A stretch of 64,000 bases of DNA from Symbiodinium sp. CCMP2592 (Eukaryota > Sar > Dinophyceae > Suessiales > Symbiodiniaceae). How positions within the stretch are numbered: the first letter of the stretch is position 1; each line of letters starts with the position of its first letter. A program made the translations under genes and the position numbers. Where the stretch lies: NCBI GenBank assembly GCA_905221615.1, contig CAJNDT010002846.1:553501-617500 (forward strand), in the 5' to 3' direction. Below the pieces are notes generated by a model, which worked only from the letters and a program-made list of their open reading frames with translations, ran no database searches and was not told the origin of the DNA. Positions 33,078 to 42,471 of the stretch are shown piece after piece.

Positions 33078-33984
33078 TTTTTATTCTGCCAGCACACGAC
33101 CGGTCTGATCTCGCGGATCGTAGTTGCGAAGCCCTACATTGTTGTTCAGCCGTTTCCAAACAGTGAAAGCAGCAGAGTAGACCGTTTAAGGTTTAAGGAC
33201 CGTGAAGCTTGGGGAACCTATAAGTAGCCGAGCCCGAGAGCCCCCAAACCCGAAGACCTTACTTCCCTAAGCCCGAAAGCCCAAATCCCTAAACTCCTAA
33301 TCCTAAAGCCCTAAACGAAACCCCCTAAGCCAATAGAAATCTGCCAGTAGCCGGAGAAGAGCCATTAAAACACACAAAGAAACAACAATCACAAGCAAAA
33401 AGGATTCCTACCGACCTCGCAGGGGCATTCGATTTCCAGGAACTGCGACCGTTGCCTGAGGCAACGTCGCCATGATCAGACCTTGAAAGCACCGCTGTGT
33501 GTTTAGAGTTTGAGGGTGCGTAGGTTTTAGGGATCAGAGTTTGGGGTTAGGGTAATAGGGGTTGGGGTAAGGATTTAAGTTTAGAGTTTAGGATTTAAGG
33601 TGTAGGGTTTGGGGCTTGGGCCGTTTAACTTTTATGGTTACAGATGGCCATAATCCCCATTTTCTGGATCGGCAGGATCGCTTTTAAGGTGCTTAACAAC
33701 CCGGTAGATGTTTAATGTGTTTTGGGGCAGAACCACGCCCTGAAGAATACAGAAAAAGAAACGAGTCGGAGCAACACACGTCTCGTGAAGGGTTGGTTAG
33801 TGGACTCATACAGTTATCCCCATAAAGTTGGAAACCGGATAAAGGCCAAATAGTGCTGGGACTCCCTAGAAATTGCTCTTAAGGATCGAGGCTATTGGGT
33901 TGCCAACTCTTGGACTTCTTCTGTAGGTTTTAGTATATGTGGGCCTGAAAAGTAAGACTGGGGTTTGGACGGGCGGCGTAATAC
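33078..33984. other. Gene-poor stretch with telomere-like tracts
   Basis: CCCTAAA-like words at 33235-33330, TTTAGAG/TTTAGGA words at 33500-33620. No gene. Confidence 0.55.
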
Positions 33985-34075
33985 CGGGGCCTTAATGTTT
34001 AGAATAGGGTTTGGGGTATGTTATACCATAATCATAATCAGGAACCCCCCCAAAATAGGTAATTATTTAGGCCTT
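33985..34075. mobile_element. MITE-like element, GGGGCC ends (second copy)
   Basis: Same block order as 5146-5240: GGGGCCTTAATG, TAGAATAGGGTTTGGGG, CCATAATCATAA, GGTAATTATTTAGGCC. Ends are imperfect inverted repeats. Confidence 0.55.
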
Positions 34076-34282
34076 ACAGTATTCTGAAGGCTCATGGAAA
34101 CTAATCTACGTTGGAGCCTGACAGGCACACAGCAGGGGTCTGCTATGCAGGATCTGGAAGTTGATGGTCTCGCGTAGTTTCAACAATCCGGGATGCAGGG
34201 CTTTTCTCCCACAAGTGGTTTTTTCTCTTCAACAATCTTGTACGTCTGCCTTCCTGGGCACCTCCCTCGGTATTGAAAACCC

Positions 34283-34389
34283 CACGGGTCCAAGTACCTG
34301 ATAGTCATATACTCTCCAAAATCCTAAGCTACATAACTAGTATCCTAAAACCGAATACCTAATTGTTGGGTCCTTTGGACCCTTGGGGA
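34283..34389. mobile_element. MITE-like element, family A
   Basis: CCCACGGGTCCAAGTACCTG to CTTTGGACCCTTGGGG with full core (TCATATACTCTCCAAAAT, ACTAGTATCCTAAAACCG). Confidence 0.8.
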
Positions 34390-34540
34390 AAGTGAAGCCG
34401 GGTCCGAATTGCGACGAAGGATGCGGTTGCTCAGGGCAGAAGAAGCTGCAGAGAGCTGCATGCTGCATGTGTGATCTGTGCATAGCTGGCACGACATGTG
34501 CCGACTCGAGGATTCCAGCCGTTAGTAGCTTAATGGCTTT

Positions 34541-34633
34541 TAATGTAGGAACCTGATTAAGAGACCCTGGCCCTATAACCCCAAACTAAGAAGGCTAATA
34601 AGGACCCTAGGTTTCTTAATCAGTTCATACATT
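34541..34633. mobile_element. MITE-like hairpin (AATGTAGGAACCTGATTAAG)
   Basis: AATGTAGGAACCTGATTAAG faces CTTAATCAGTTCATACATT with one mismatch block, 93 bp in all. Single copy here. Confidence 0.6.
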
Positions 34634-34877
34634 ACTCTGAGGGTTTGGAGTTTAGCTTCCTTGATCACAGGAGGGAGGGGGGCGGTAGACTGCAGGGTCT
34701 ACTAACTTCGTCTAGTCTTAGCATGCGCATGGCATGGGTCCTCAGAAATCCACCATTGCGTCAGCACTAGACTGTTTAACTTCAAAGTGGGGTCTATCGG
34801 GGGTCTGACTAAGTAGTTGGAGTGTGGCGCGTACACGCGCGTGTAGTTTTTGCAGGTTTTTGCATGTTTTGCGGCTT

Positions 34878-34907
34878 CGGGGGGTGGGGGGGGGGTGGGG
34901 GGGGGGC
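34878..34907 (+). repeat. Poly-G tract
   Basis: GGGGGTGGGGGGGGGTGGGG-type run of about 30 bp, a candidate G-quadruplex, 190 bp upstream of the next frame's ATG. Confidence 0.85.
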
Positions 34908-34937
34908 TTAATGACGAACCTGTTCTACTCTTAGCAG

Positions 34938-35045
34938 TTCTACTACTGCTGATGCCTGCTGCTTTTTAGTGCTTTGTGTTCAGACTAGCTCTACTACTGC
35001 TGATGCCTGCTGCCCTTTAGTGCTTCGTGTTCAGACTACTACTGC
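34938..35045 (+). repeat. Two-copy 49-bp tandem duplication ahead of an open frame
   Basis: TCTACTACTGCTGATGCCTG followed by TTTTAGTGCTTTGTGTTCAG is repeated with a few changes, and a third partial unit runs into the frame. It lies within the 5' extension of the 35098-36039 frame but includes TAG codons in one frame, so it is probably upstream sequence. Confidence 0.75.
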
Positions 35046-35097
35046 TGCGGCCTCCTGCGCTCTGGCCCGAAGAAGGGTCTCAGAAGGGTCGCCGAGC

Positions 35098-36039
35098 ATG
35101 TTCCAGTGGCTGGCGTTGGCCGTGAGCTCGCTACTCTTGCTGCGCGGCATTGGCACTCGATGTCCTAGCCCTGTGCTGGCGCCCTTTTGGTCTGTGTCTG
35201 CAGTGGAGCTCGCGGACAGTTTCGAAGCGTCTTGCCTGCACATCATCTGTGGCGTTCCTGCGTTACCTTTGGCCTCAGCCCATGCATGCGGCCTGCAACA
35301 GGTCTTCTGTCTCCTTGGTTCCCCGGCAGCAGATGTGGCAGTCTGTGGCATGATGCGGGAGGGCCTTCGCGGAGCTCTTCCCTGGGTCTCCTTGGTGCGC
35401 TGCTTCGCGCTCCTGTCTGCGGTCCTTCGGCACGAGATGGCTCGCTTGCGCTCGTCCCATCTGGTAGATGACTTGGTTCGGCGTCACGAACGCCTCCTGG
35501 TCGGACGGTATGGGCCACTGTCCGAGTGGAGCCCTTTGCCTCCGGACCTAGCCGAACAACTGGCAGATCTGCAGCGGCGTTGTCGACAAGACTCCTTTTC
35601 TGAAATGCCCATCGCTTCTCCAGATGCTTCAGATGATATTTTCGCTGCAGATCTGGATATGCACGCTCTAGCTTCGGACGAAGAGGATTTCGAATTGTGG
35701 GGTATTCACATCTTTGGTTCTTTGATTGCTTTGCTTGAAGATTATAGCTGGTTATGTTGGCCCCAGGATATCCATTCGGCAATGATGGCATCCCAAGAGT
35801 CCGCTGACTCGAGCTCATCGGTTCTTCTGCAAGCGCCTCCGGCCGTCATCGAAGAGGCACTCCCTCAACTAATAAACTTTGGGGCTTTCGGGACTCTTTT
35901 CCGGACTCTTGTCGTCGGAATCGAAGCAGGTCGCAGCAGATGCTTTGTTTCAGACTCCGAAGCGACCGCGGCGCTGCCAGGAGGAACCACCTTTCTCTAT
36001 TCCAGGGTTTCAGCTTTGAAGCTTGGGCGCTTGCTTTGA
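35098..36039 (+). CDS. Uncharacterised 313-residue protein
   Basis: Single-exon frame; the first ATG is at 35098 (the frame stays open upstream to a GTG at 34969, through repeat sequence, so ATG is preferred). Residues 2-19 are hydrophobic (FQWLALAVSSLLLLRGIG) and could be a signal peptide or anchor. The middle has hydrophobic, Cys-rich segments, then an R-rich, L-rich helix-like block (RHEMARLRSSHLVDDLVRRHE), an acidic stretch (PDASDDIFAADLD), and a C-terminal part rich in L/F/A. I recognise no family. GC-rich third positions and clear contrast with the flanking AT-rich repeats favour a real or recently real gene. A 191-codon frame is also open on the opposite strand (35243-35818) but has a less protein-like composition. 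The 3' side is cut off 200 bp later by a transposon-like element. Confidence 0.5.
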   Translation: MFQWLALAVSSLLLLRGIGTRCPSPVLAPFWSVSAVELADSFEASCLHIICGVPALPLASAHACGLQQVFCLLGSPAADVAVCGMMREGLRGALPWVSLVRCFALLSAVLRHEMARLRSSHLVDDLVRRHERLLVGRYGPLSEWSPLPPDLAEQLADLQRRCRQDSFSEMPIASPDASDDIFAADLDMHALASDEEDFELWGIHIFGSLIALLEDYSWLCWPQDIHSAMMASQESADSSSSVLLQAPPAVIEEALPQLINFGAFGTLFRTLVVGIEAGRSRCFVSDSEATAALPGGTTFLYSRVSALKLGRLL

Positions 36040-36469
36040 TCTGTTTGTCCTGTCCTGTCCGTGTGGGGGAAACATGGATTTGTTGCTTGGTTCTATTCGA
36101 AGTGTCGGAGAAGTCCTAAAGGGGTTGTGCAGAGATTTAACTTCGGTGCTCAAGTCCTAAACTTTCAACCTTCAAATCTTGCATTGAAAGATGTGCCCTC
36201 AGGAGCATTCCGTCACAGATATGTCAGTATACATATGTATATATATATATATATATGCTCACCCCCCCCGTTGACAGACCATGCCCTTGTGATAGTGTAT
36301 TCTCGTTCGGTGACTAGGCTGAGATACTGTATCTAAACACACCACACATGACGACAATCTGTAAAGCAAATCCTTTACAGTACATATACCAAGTATACTT
36401 TTAACATGCCATGTACTGAGGACGCATGGACCAGACGCGCGACACGTGAGTTATGAGTTTTTGTGGTAG

Positions 36470-37983
36470 CATTGATATAGGATGAGTATGAGTATTAATA
36501 TTGGTATCAGTATTAGTGTCAGCAATAGTATGAGTGTTTACTGTAAGAATATATATATATATATATACATATATATGTATGTATCGACAGTAGTAAGTAT
36601 ACATTAATGTTAGTGCTCATCTTCGTTTTAGTCTTAGTGTTAGTGCCAGTGTCAATGCCAGTAACAGTACCACTGCTAGTATTAGTATCAGTCTTCATGC
36701 TGGATTTAATATCAGTTAATAATGGCAGAGGTGCTAGTATTGGTATCAAAATTAGAGTTAGTTTCGATATGTTACTATTCTGATAGTTTCGTATATCAGC
36801 AGGTTGGTATATCAACACATTGATGTGTTCGAGAGGCAACATATTTGTATACTTGCATATTCGTAGATTTAATACTTTAGTATAACTGATGCATGAGTAA
36901 TCTAGTGTATTGCTGTATTAATATATTAGTATATTAACATACCAGTATATTCGTACATTAGTGTATTAGTATACTAGTATATGCAATATACGTGTATTGT
37001 CTAAAGATTTATAAGTACATCAGTATGTTGTCATATTAGTACACTCACCTGCCATGTCGGTATACTTGCATATTACAGTAGTCGTATACTAGTATAGTAG
37101 CATACTAGTATAATAGCATACTAGTATAGTATATTCGCACATTAACAAGAGTGTATTGTTACATTGGTATATGGGCATTTGCTTGCCCTAAAACATCAGT
37201 ACATGAATGCATTGATACATATCGGCATTTTAAGATAATGGTATGTGTTCTGGTGTGCATTAGCATATGCACGTGTCTTTTGTAATGGTATTAGTCTTCA
37301 CATCAATATGTGTATGACTATTGGTATTCGCAGGAGTATTAATGTGAATATTCGTATTAGGATTATCCATAGTCGTATTAGCCTTAGTATAAGTGTTAAT
37401 GATGGTATTAATACTGGCATTATCTTGAATATTCAACAAGTTATCAATGTCAGTATTAGTATTGGTGACAGCATTACTGTTAACAGCATAAGAGTATACG
37501 CAGCAGTATCCGTAGGACTATCAATACTTATGTAAATCTTTGTGTTGGTATAAACAGTGTGATTGGTATTAGTAATAGTGTTAGTGCTAGTGCTAATATT
37601 AAAGTGAGGTTATGTATTCGCATGAACGTTTGTCTTATATTAGTATTACTCCTGATTACATGAAAATACTAACAGGTAAATACATGCATGAGCTAATGTA
37701 TTTGGATTTTAATATAGTGGTAGGTATTTTTATGTACATTGGTATACGCAGGTGTGTATTAGTATTGGTATTAAAATACACTACTACCAATATGGGCATA
37801 ATTCTTGATACGCGTAGGAGTATGAACGTCAGTATTAATCATTATTAGTATTTGTATGGTGCCTATTCGTCCTGGCTTAAAAAGTGTAAATATTAGTGTT
37901 AATGCTGGTATTAGTAGCTTGGGCAGTCAGCAAATGATCAATGTCAGTATAAGTATTGGTAATAGTATTCGTAGGAGTACCAC

Positions 37984-37985
<2 letters not shown>
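36470..37985. repeat. Degenerate GTATTAGTATT low-complexity region
   Basis: About 1.5 kb dominated by AGTATT, GGTATTAGT, AGTGTTAGTG and ATACTAGTAT words with no fixed period. Translation gives I/S/V/N-rich low-complexity peptides on the plus strand and T/N/I on the minus. It is the body of the surrounding element. Confidence 0.8.
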
Positions 37986-38028
<43 letters not shown>

Positions 38029-38140
38029 GTTTATATACATATACAAACACTGACAATCGTCTAAAAAGACCTTGCCTTTGCAAGTGAGTCGTATGCATGG
38101 TCTGTCATCCGATGGGTCACAATCAGCCCATTGAAAATCA

Positions 38141-38415
38141 ATTCCAAAATTTCCAAAATTTCCGAGATTTCCAAAATTTCCCAAATTTCCAAAATATCCA
38201 AAATTTCCAAGTTTCCAAAATTTCCGAAATTTCCAAAATTTCCAAAATTTCCAAAGCGGCCCGACCTAGTCGACAGGATCTTTCCAAAACATAAGGGCTG
38301 ACTTTTTGGAAATTTTGGAAATTTTGGAAATTTCGGAAATTTTTGAAATTTTGGAAATTTCGGAAATTTTGGAAATCTTGAAAGTTAGGGGAGAGAATTT
38401 TGGAAATTTTGGAAT
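38141..38415. repeat. Facing arrays of a 9-bp repeat (AAAATTTCC / GGAAATTTT)
   Basis: From about 38141 to 38256 the unit TTTCCAAAA repeats 12-13 times; from about 38306 to 38413 its reverse complement GGAAATTTT repeats. Only about 50 bp of unique sequence (AGCGGCCCGACCTAGTCGAC) separates them, so the pair can form a hairpin with arms over 100 bp. Confidence 0.9.
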
Positions 38416-38555
38416 TGAGTTTTTGAAAGCTGAGTGCCCCTTCCCCCGATCACAAACCATGCACTACGACTGAGTTGAAAGGGCATGGTCTGTCAACGGG
38501 GGGGTGGGGTGACCATATATATATATATATACACTCTAAGAATACGCACCATCAT

Positions 38556-39795
38556 CGTGCTGCTGGGATGCCGTCTGATCTGGACGTGATCATGCTGGGA
38601 TGGAGTCTGATCTGGACGTTATCCTGCTGGGGTGGAGTCTGATCTGGACGTGATCATGCTTGGCACATGGATGTTCTGCTGCTGGGATGGAGTCTGATCT
38701 TGACGTTATCCTGCTGGGGTGGAGTCTGACCTGCACGTTATCCTGCTGGGATGGAGTCTGATCTGGACGTTATCCTGCTGGGATGGAGTCTGACCTGCAC
38801 GTTATCCTGCTGGGATGGAGTCTGATCTGGACGTTATCCTGCTGGGATGGAGTCTGATCTGGACGTTATCCTGCTGGGATGGAGTCTGATCTGGACGTTA
38901 TCCTGCTGGGATGGAGTCTGATCTGGACGTTATCCTGCTGGGATGGAGTCTGATCTGGACGTTATCCTGCTGGGATGGAGTCTGATCTGGACGTTATCCT
39001 GCTGGGATGGAGTCTGACCTGCACGTTATCCTGCTGGGATGGAGTCTGATCTGGACGTTATCCTGCTGGGATGGAGTCTGATCTGGACGTTATCCTGCTG
39101 GGATGGAGTCTGATCTGGACGTGATCATGCTGGGATGGAGTCTGATCTGGACGTTATCCTGCTGGGATGGAGTCTGATCTGGACGTTATCCTGCTGGGAT
39201 GGAGTCTGATCTGGACGTTATCCTGCTGGGATGGAGTCTGATCTGGACGTTATCCTGCTGGGATGGTGTCTGATCTGGACGTATCCTGCTGGGATGGAGT
39301 CTGATCTGGACGTTATCCTGCTGGGATGGAGTCTGACCTGCACGTTATCCTGCTGGGATGGAGTCTGATCTGGACGTTATCCTGCTGGGATGGAGTCTGA
39401 TCTGGACGTTATCCTGCTGGGATGGAGTCTGATCTGGACGTTATCCTGCTGGGATGGAGTCTGATCTGGACGTTATCCTGCTGGGATGGAGTCTGATCTG
39501 GACGTTATCCTGCTGGGATGGAGTCTGATCTGGACGTTATCCTGCTGGGATGGAGTCTGATCTGGACGTTATCCTGCTGGGATGGAGTCTGATCTGGACG
39601 TTATCCTGCTGGGATGGAGTCTGATCTGGACGTTATCCTGCTGGGATGGAGTCTGATCTGGACGTGATCATGCTGGGATGGAGTCTGATCTGGACGTGAT
39701 CATGCTGGGATGGAGTCTGATCTGGACGTGATCATGCTTGGCACATGGATGTTCTGCTGCTGGGATGGAGTCTGATCTGGACGTTATCCTGCTGG
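38556..39795 (+). repeat. 32-bp satellite array, about 38 copies
   Basis: Unit GGGATGGAGTCTGATCTGGA followed by CGTTATCCTGCT, with few differences. Variants TCTGACCTGCACG and GTGATCATGCT recur. A long variant (ATCATGCTTGGCACATGGAT then GTTCTGCTGCT) occurs once near each end (38651 and 39731). The period is not a multiple of three, so the array is not a protein repeat. The last unit runs into the ATG of the next frame. Confidence 0.95.
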
Positions 39796-39796
39796 A

Positions 39797-40561
39797 ATGG
39801 ATGGAGTCCGACGATGGTGGGTAAGAATAGACGATCACAATAACAAACAAAAGTTCGCCTGGCAGGAATTCTCTGAGCTTTCGTCCTTGCCTTCTGGCAC
39901 CTGCAGCCCCGACAGTACTCCGCCGCGGTCGGCGAGGAACGGTGCGGCCTCTCCTGTCAGTCTGAGTCCAAGCACAGGGCTACGCTACGGGCTGTTGCAC
40001 CCGGAGGATGCGAGGGCAATTTCTCCCGCTCGGGAAGGCGACAACCCCCATAGCAAACGACTCAAGGCTTGCCACCGCATGCGGACAGAGGACGCCTTGG
40101 CATCTGGACACGAGGACGAGGCGGTGTTGGACTGCGATGTGGACAGCATCCACAGTTGGTCATCTGGTCCTGTCTCCCAGCCTTCCTCTCTTAACAGTCA
40201 GGACACTGAACCGAAGGACGCTGCGCCGCAGATCGAGGCGGCATCTGCGTCGGAACCTGCAGCCTTTTGTCACCAGATGCTGGCTCGCGGCGCGCAAGCT
40301 GCGCGCGGGACGTTACGCCCTACCAAGTGGGGCCGCTGCGTGAAGTGTACGGAACCGATGCGCTTCCATGTTTTCCAGTCCGGCCCAAAACAAGGCATGC
40401 CAGTTTTGATGTGTAAGCAGTGGTTCGGTTGCGGTTATGGATCCAGCCTCAAGTGCAGGGGGCAGAAGCCGTTCCCGCGAGATCGTATTCCGGACCTCTC
40501 TGCGTCAGAGCAGAAATTGTGCAGCGATGTAAGAGCCCAGCTTTGGCTTAACCAGGCTTGA
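39797..40561 (+). CDS. Protein with C-terminal C4 zinc ribbon, 254 residues
   Basis: The frame opens with ATG in the last degenerate unit of the satellite array. Residues 30-160 are S/P/E-rich and probably disordered. Residues 181-220 hold C181-x2-C184, C206-x5-C212 and C220, in a context (CVKCTEPMRF, VLMCKQWFGCGYG) like the C4 zinc fingers of type IA topoisomerases and GRF-type fingers, which bind single-stranded nucleic acid. The family is therefore likely a nucleic-acid binder, but no partner or catalytic domain is present. The first 20-25 residues are doubtful: CTGGCAG|GAATTC near 39867 could be a splice acceptor, which would put the start further upstream or make this a 3' exon. It could also be a retrocopy. 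Confidence 0.55.
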   Translation: MDGVRRWWVRIDDHNNKQKFAWQEFSELSSLPSGTCSPDSTPPRSARNGAASPVSLSPSTGLRYGLLHPEDARAISPAREGDNPHSKRLKACHRMRTEDALASGHEDEAVLDCDVDSIHSWSSGPVSQPSSLNSQDTEPKDAAPQIEAASASEPAAFCHQMLARGAQAARGTLRPTKWGRCVKCTEPMRFHVFQSGPKQGMPVLMCKQWFGCGYGSSLKCRGQKPFPRDRIPDLSASEQKLCSDVRAQLWLNQA

Positions 40562-41376
40562 CTCTCGACGACTGCTGCAGCGACGGATCGTGCAACAATG
40601 CATCCTGCTGCACCCTGTGCCCCAAACCCAAATCCCTCCACACGTCGGTCTGCACTTTCTTTGAAGCACTGCTAGCTGGCAAATTCCTTAAATAAGGGTG
40701 GTGCTCGGGAATAGCACCTGACATCCGGGGGAACTTTCCGAAATCGCTTTTTCTGAGACTAGATCGTTCTGGAAAGTTGCGCATTGTTTCCCGAATCATG
40801 CCTTTTGCTGCTGCTGCTGGGTTGTTTTTATTTTTCGTTGCTCAGGAGCATCCATGCGGCGCAGTCAATGGTATTGTCCATCCGGTACATTCCTGACTGA
40901 TCCTCGTGGGCGTTGTTAGGAAGAACTGTGCCAAAAAAGAAAAACATGCAAACACAAAGCATTTCACCAGATATAACTTGGAATCGCTGGTGGTCTGTTT
41001 TGCAGAGGGTTCTGTGCTTGAGTTTTCAGGCCTCAAGACTCAAGAATCGTGACATTAATCATTAATCTCGAGACCTAGTCGGTCCTTCGAATTTTGAAGC
41101 TCAGATCCAGATCGGCACTTTACTATCGTTGACGGTTTGGGGCTGTTTGTCTGAACAGGGTAAGGGCTCGAAGGGTAAACTCCGGTTTGTCGGACCTGAA
41201 CATGGCAGTTCCTAGTTTTCAATCAGCAGACGTGTTGGCGGTGTTTCGTATTTATTAGTACAAAAGTGTAGATATATACACACACATGTACATTTTCGAA
41301 GGGTCCAGATTATGCGGCTTGAAAACAGCTGTTCGGAGAACCCTTTCCTGAACATGTCTTATTCCCGAGGGCCGGG
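40562..41376. other. Intergenic, nothing recognised
   Basis: Ordinary sequence with a short GCTGCTGCTG run (40808-40818) and no supported frame. Confidence 0.5.
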
Positions 41377-42471
41377 GCTCAATTACCGACGACCCTCGGT
41401 AATTGAGCTTTTTGCAGTGGTCCAGTCCGGGACAACATTTTCCTAAGCAGCTGGTTTCGACATGTTTCGACCTTCTCAAGAAGACTTCCTTCCCGAAAAT
41501 CTTCACTTCAAAAAGCTTGATTGCCGAGAGCGTTCGGTAATTATGCCCGGGGGCCTCGGGAATGGGCCCACCACCCCGCAACTGAGCGAGCTTAATTACC
41601 GAGGGGGGTCGGTAATTAAGCCCTGGGCCTCGGGAATGGGCCCACCACCCTGCCACAGACCGGAGCTTAATTACCGAGGGGGGTCGGTAATTAAGCCCGG
41701 CAACTCGGGAATGGGCCCGGCACCCCGCAACTGACCGGAGCTTAATTACCGAGGGGGTTCGGTAATTAAGCCTTTTGCAGTGAAGATTTCAGGAAAAAGT
41801 CTTCCTGAGGAGCTGGTTTCGACCTGCTCAGGAAGACTTTTTCCCGACATCCTCACTGCAAAAAGCTTAATTACCGAGGGGGGTCGGTAATTAAGCCCGG
41901 GGCCTCGGGAACGGGCGCACCACCCCGCAACTGACCGGAGCTTAATTACCGAGGGGGTCAGTAATTAAGCGTGCCGACGAACGACGAGATCCGAACCGAA
42001 CGCGCGAAAGCTTAATTACCGAGGGGGGTCGGTAATTAAGCCCGCCGCTGCCACCACTGTCGCAGTCAAATCCCAAACCGGCCGACCGAAAGCTTAATTA
42101 CCGAGGGCGGTCGGTAATTTTGCGCACCGACGAGCAACGAGACCCGAACCGGATGCGCGAAAGCTTAATTACCGAGGCGGGTCGGTAATTAAGCCCGCCG
42201 TTGGCACCACGTCAACATTCAAATCCCAAACCGGCTGACCGAAAGTTTTAATTACCGAGGGAGGGTCAGTAATTAAGCCCGCCGCTGCCACCACCTCACC
42301 AATCAAATCCCAAACCGGCCGACCGAAAGCTTAATTACCGATGGGGGGTCGGTAATGGAGCCGCCAGTGCCGCACCTCGGCAATCAAATCCCAAACCGGC
42401 CGACCGAAAGCTGGCAATCAAATCCTAAACTGACCGAAAGCTTAACTACCGAGCGGGGTCGGTACTTAGGC
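41377..42471. repeat. Array of thirteen 32-bp palindromes, mostly 70-84 bp apart
   Basis: Unit GCTTAATTACCGAG, short G-rich centre, TCGGTAATTAAGC. Starts at about 41377, 41515, 41590, 41665, 41740, 41865, 41940, 42010, 42092, 42163, 42245, 42329 and 42440. Several steps are exactly 75 bp. Spacers are of two types: GGGAATGGGCCCACCACCCC (left half) and AATCAAATCCCAAACCGGCC (right half). Two longer steps contain a different inverted repeat with TTTTGCAGTG ends and CTCAGGAAGACTTTTT arms. Both strands translate the palindrome to LNYR-x-x-SVIK. A stray related piece is at 42813-42840. Confidence 0.9.

Larger units (their letters stand above)
36239..38530. mobile_element. 2.3-kb non-coding element with long terminal inverted repeats
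   Basis: The left end, (TA)n then TGCTCACCCCCCCCG, then TTGACAGACCATGCCCTT, is the reverse complement of the right end AAGGGCATGGTCTGTCAACG followed by a G run and ACCATATATATATA. About 25 bp match perfectly and another 20 bp with one short indel and one change. The interior is AT-rich GTATTAGTATT-type low-complexity sequence (36470-37980), a (TA)n run, and two facing blocks of a 9-bp GGAAATTTT repeat. No transposase is encoded. It looks like a non-autonomous DNA transposon inserted in a (TA)n tract. Confidence 0.7.

Noticed and set aside
35243-35818. 191-codon minus-strand frame opposite the 313-residue frame
   Set aside because: Composition (R/P/S-rich, low hydrophobic content) is typical of the antisense of a GC-rich gene.
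38556-39795. Protein-coding repeat or CRISPR
   Set aside because: 32-bp head-to-tail units with no spacers, and the period is not divisible by three. It is a satellite.
41377-42471. CRISPR array
   Set aside because: The repeats are palindromic and regular, but spacers are themselves repeated, no Cas gene is nearby, and the context is eukaryotic.
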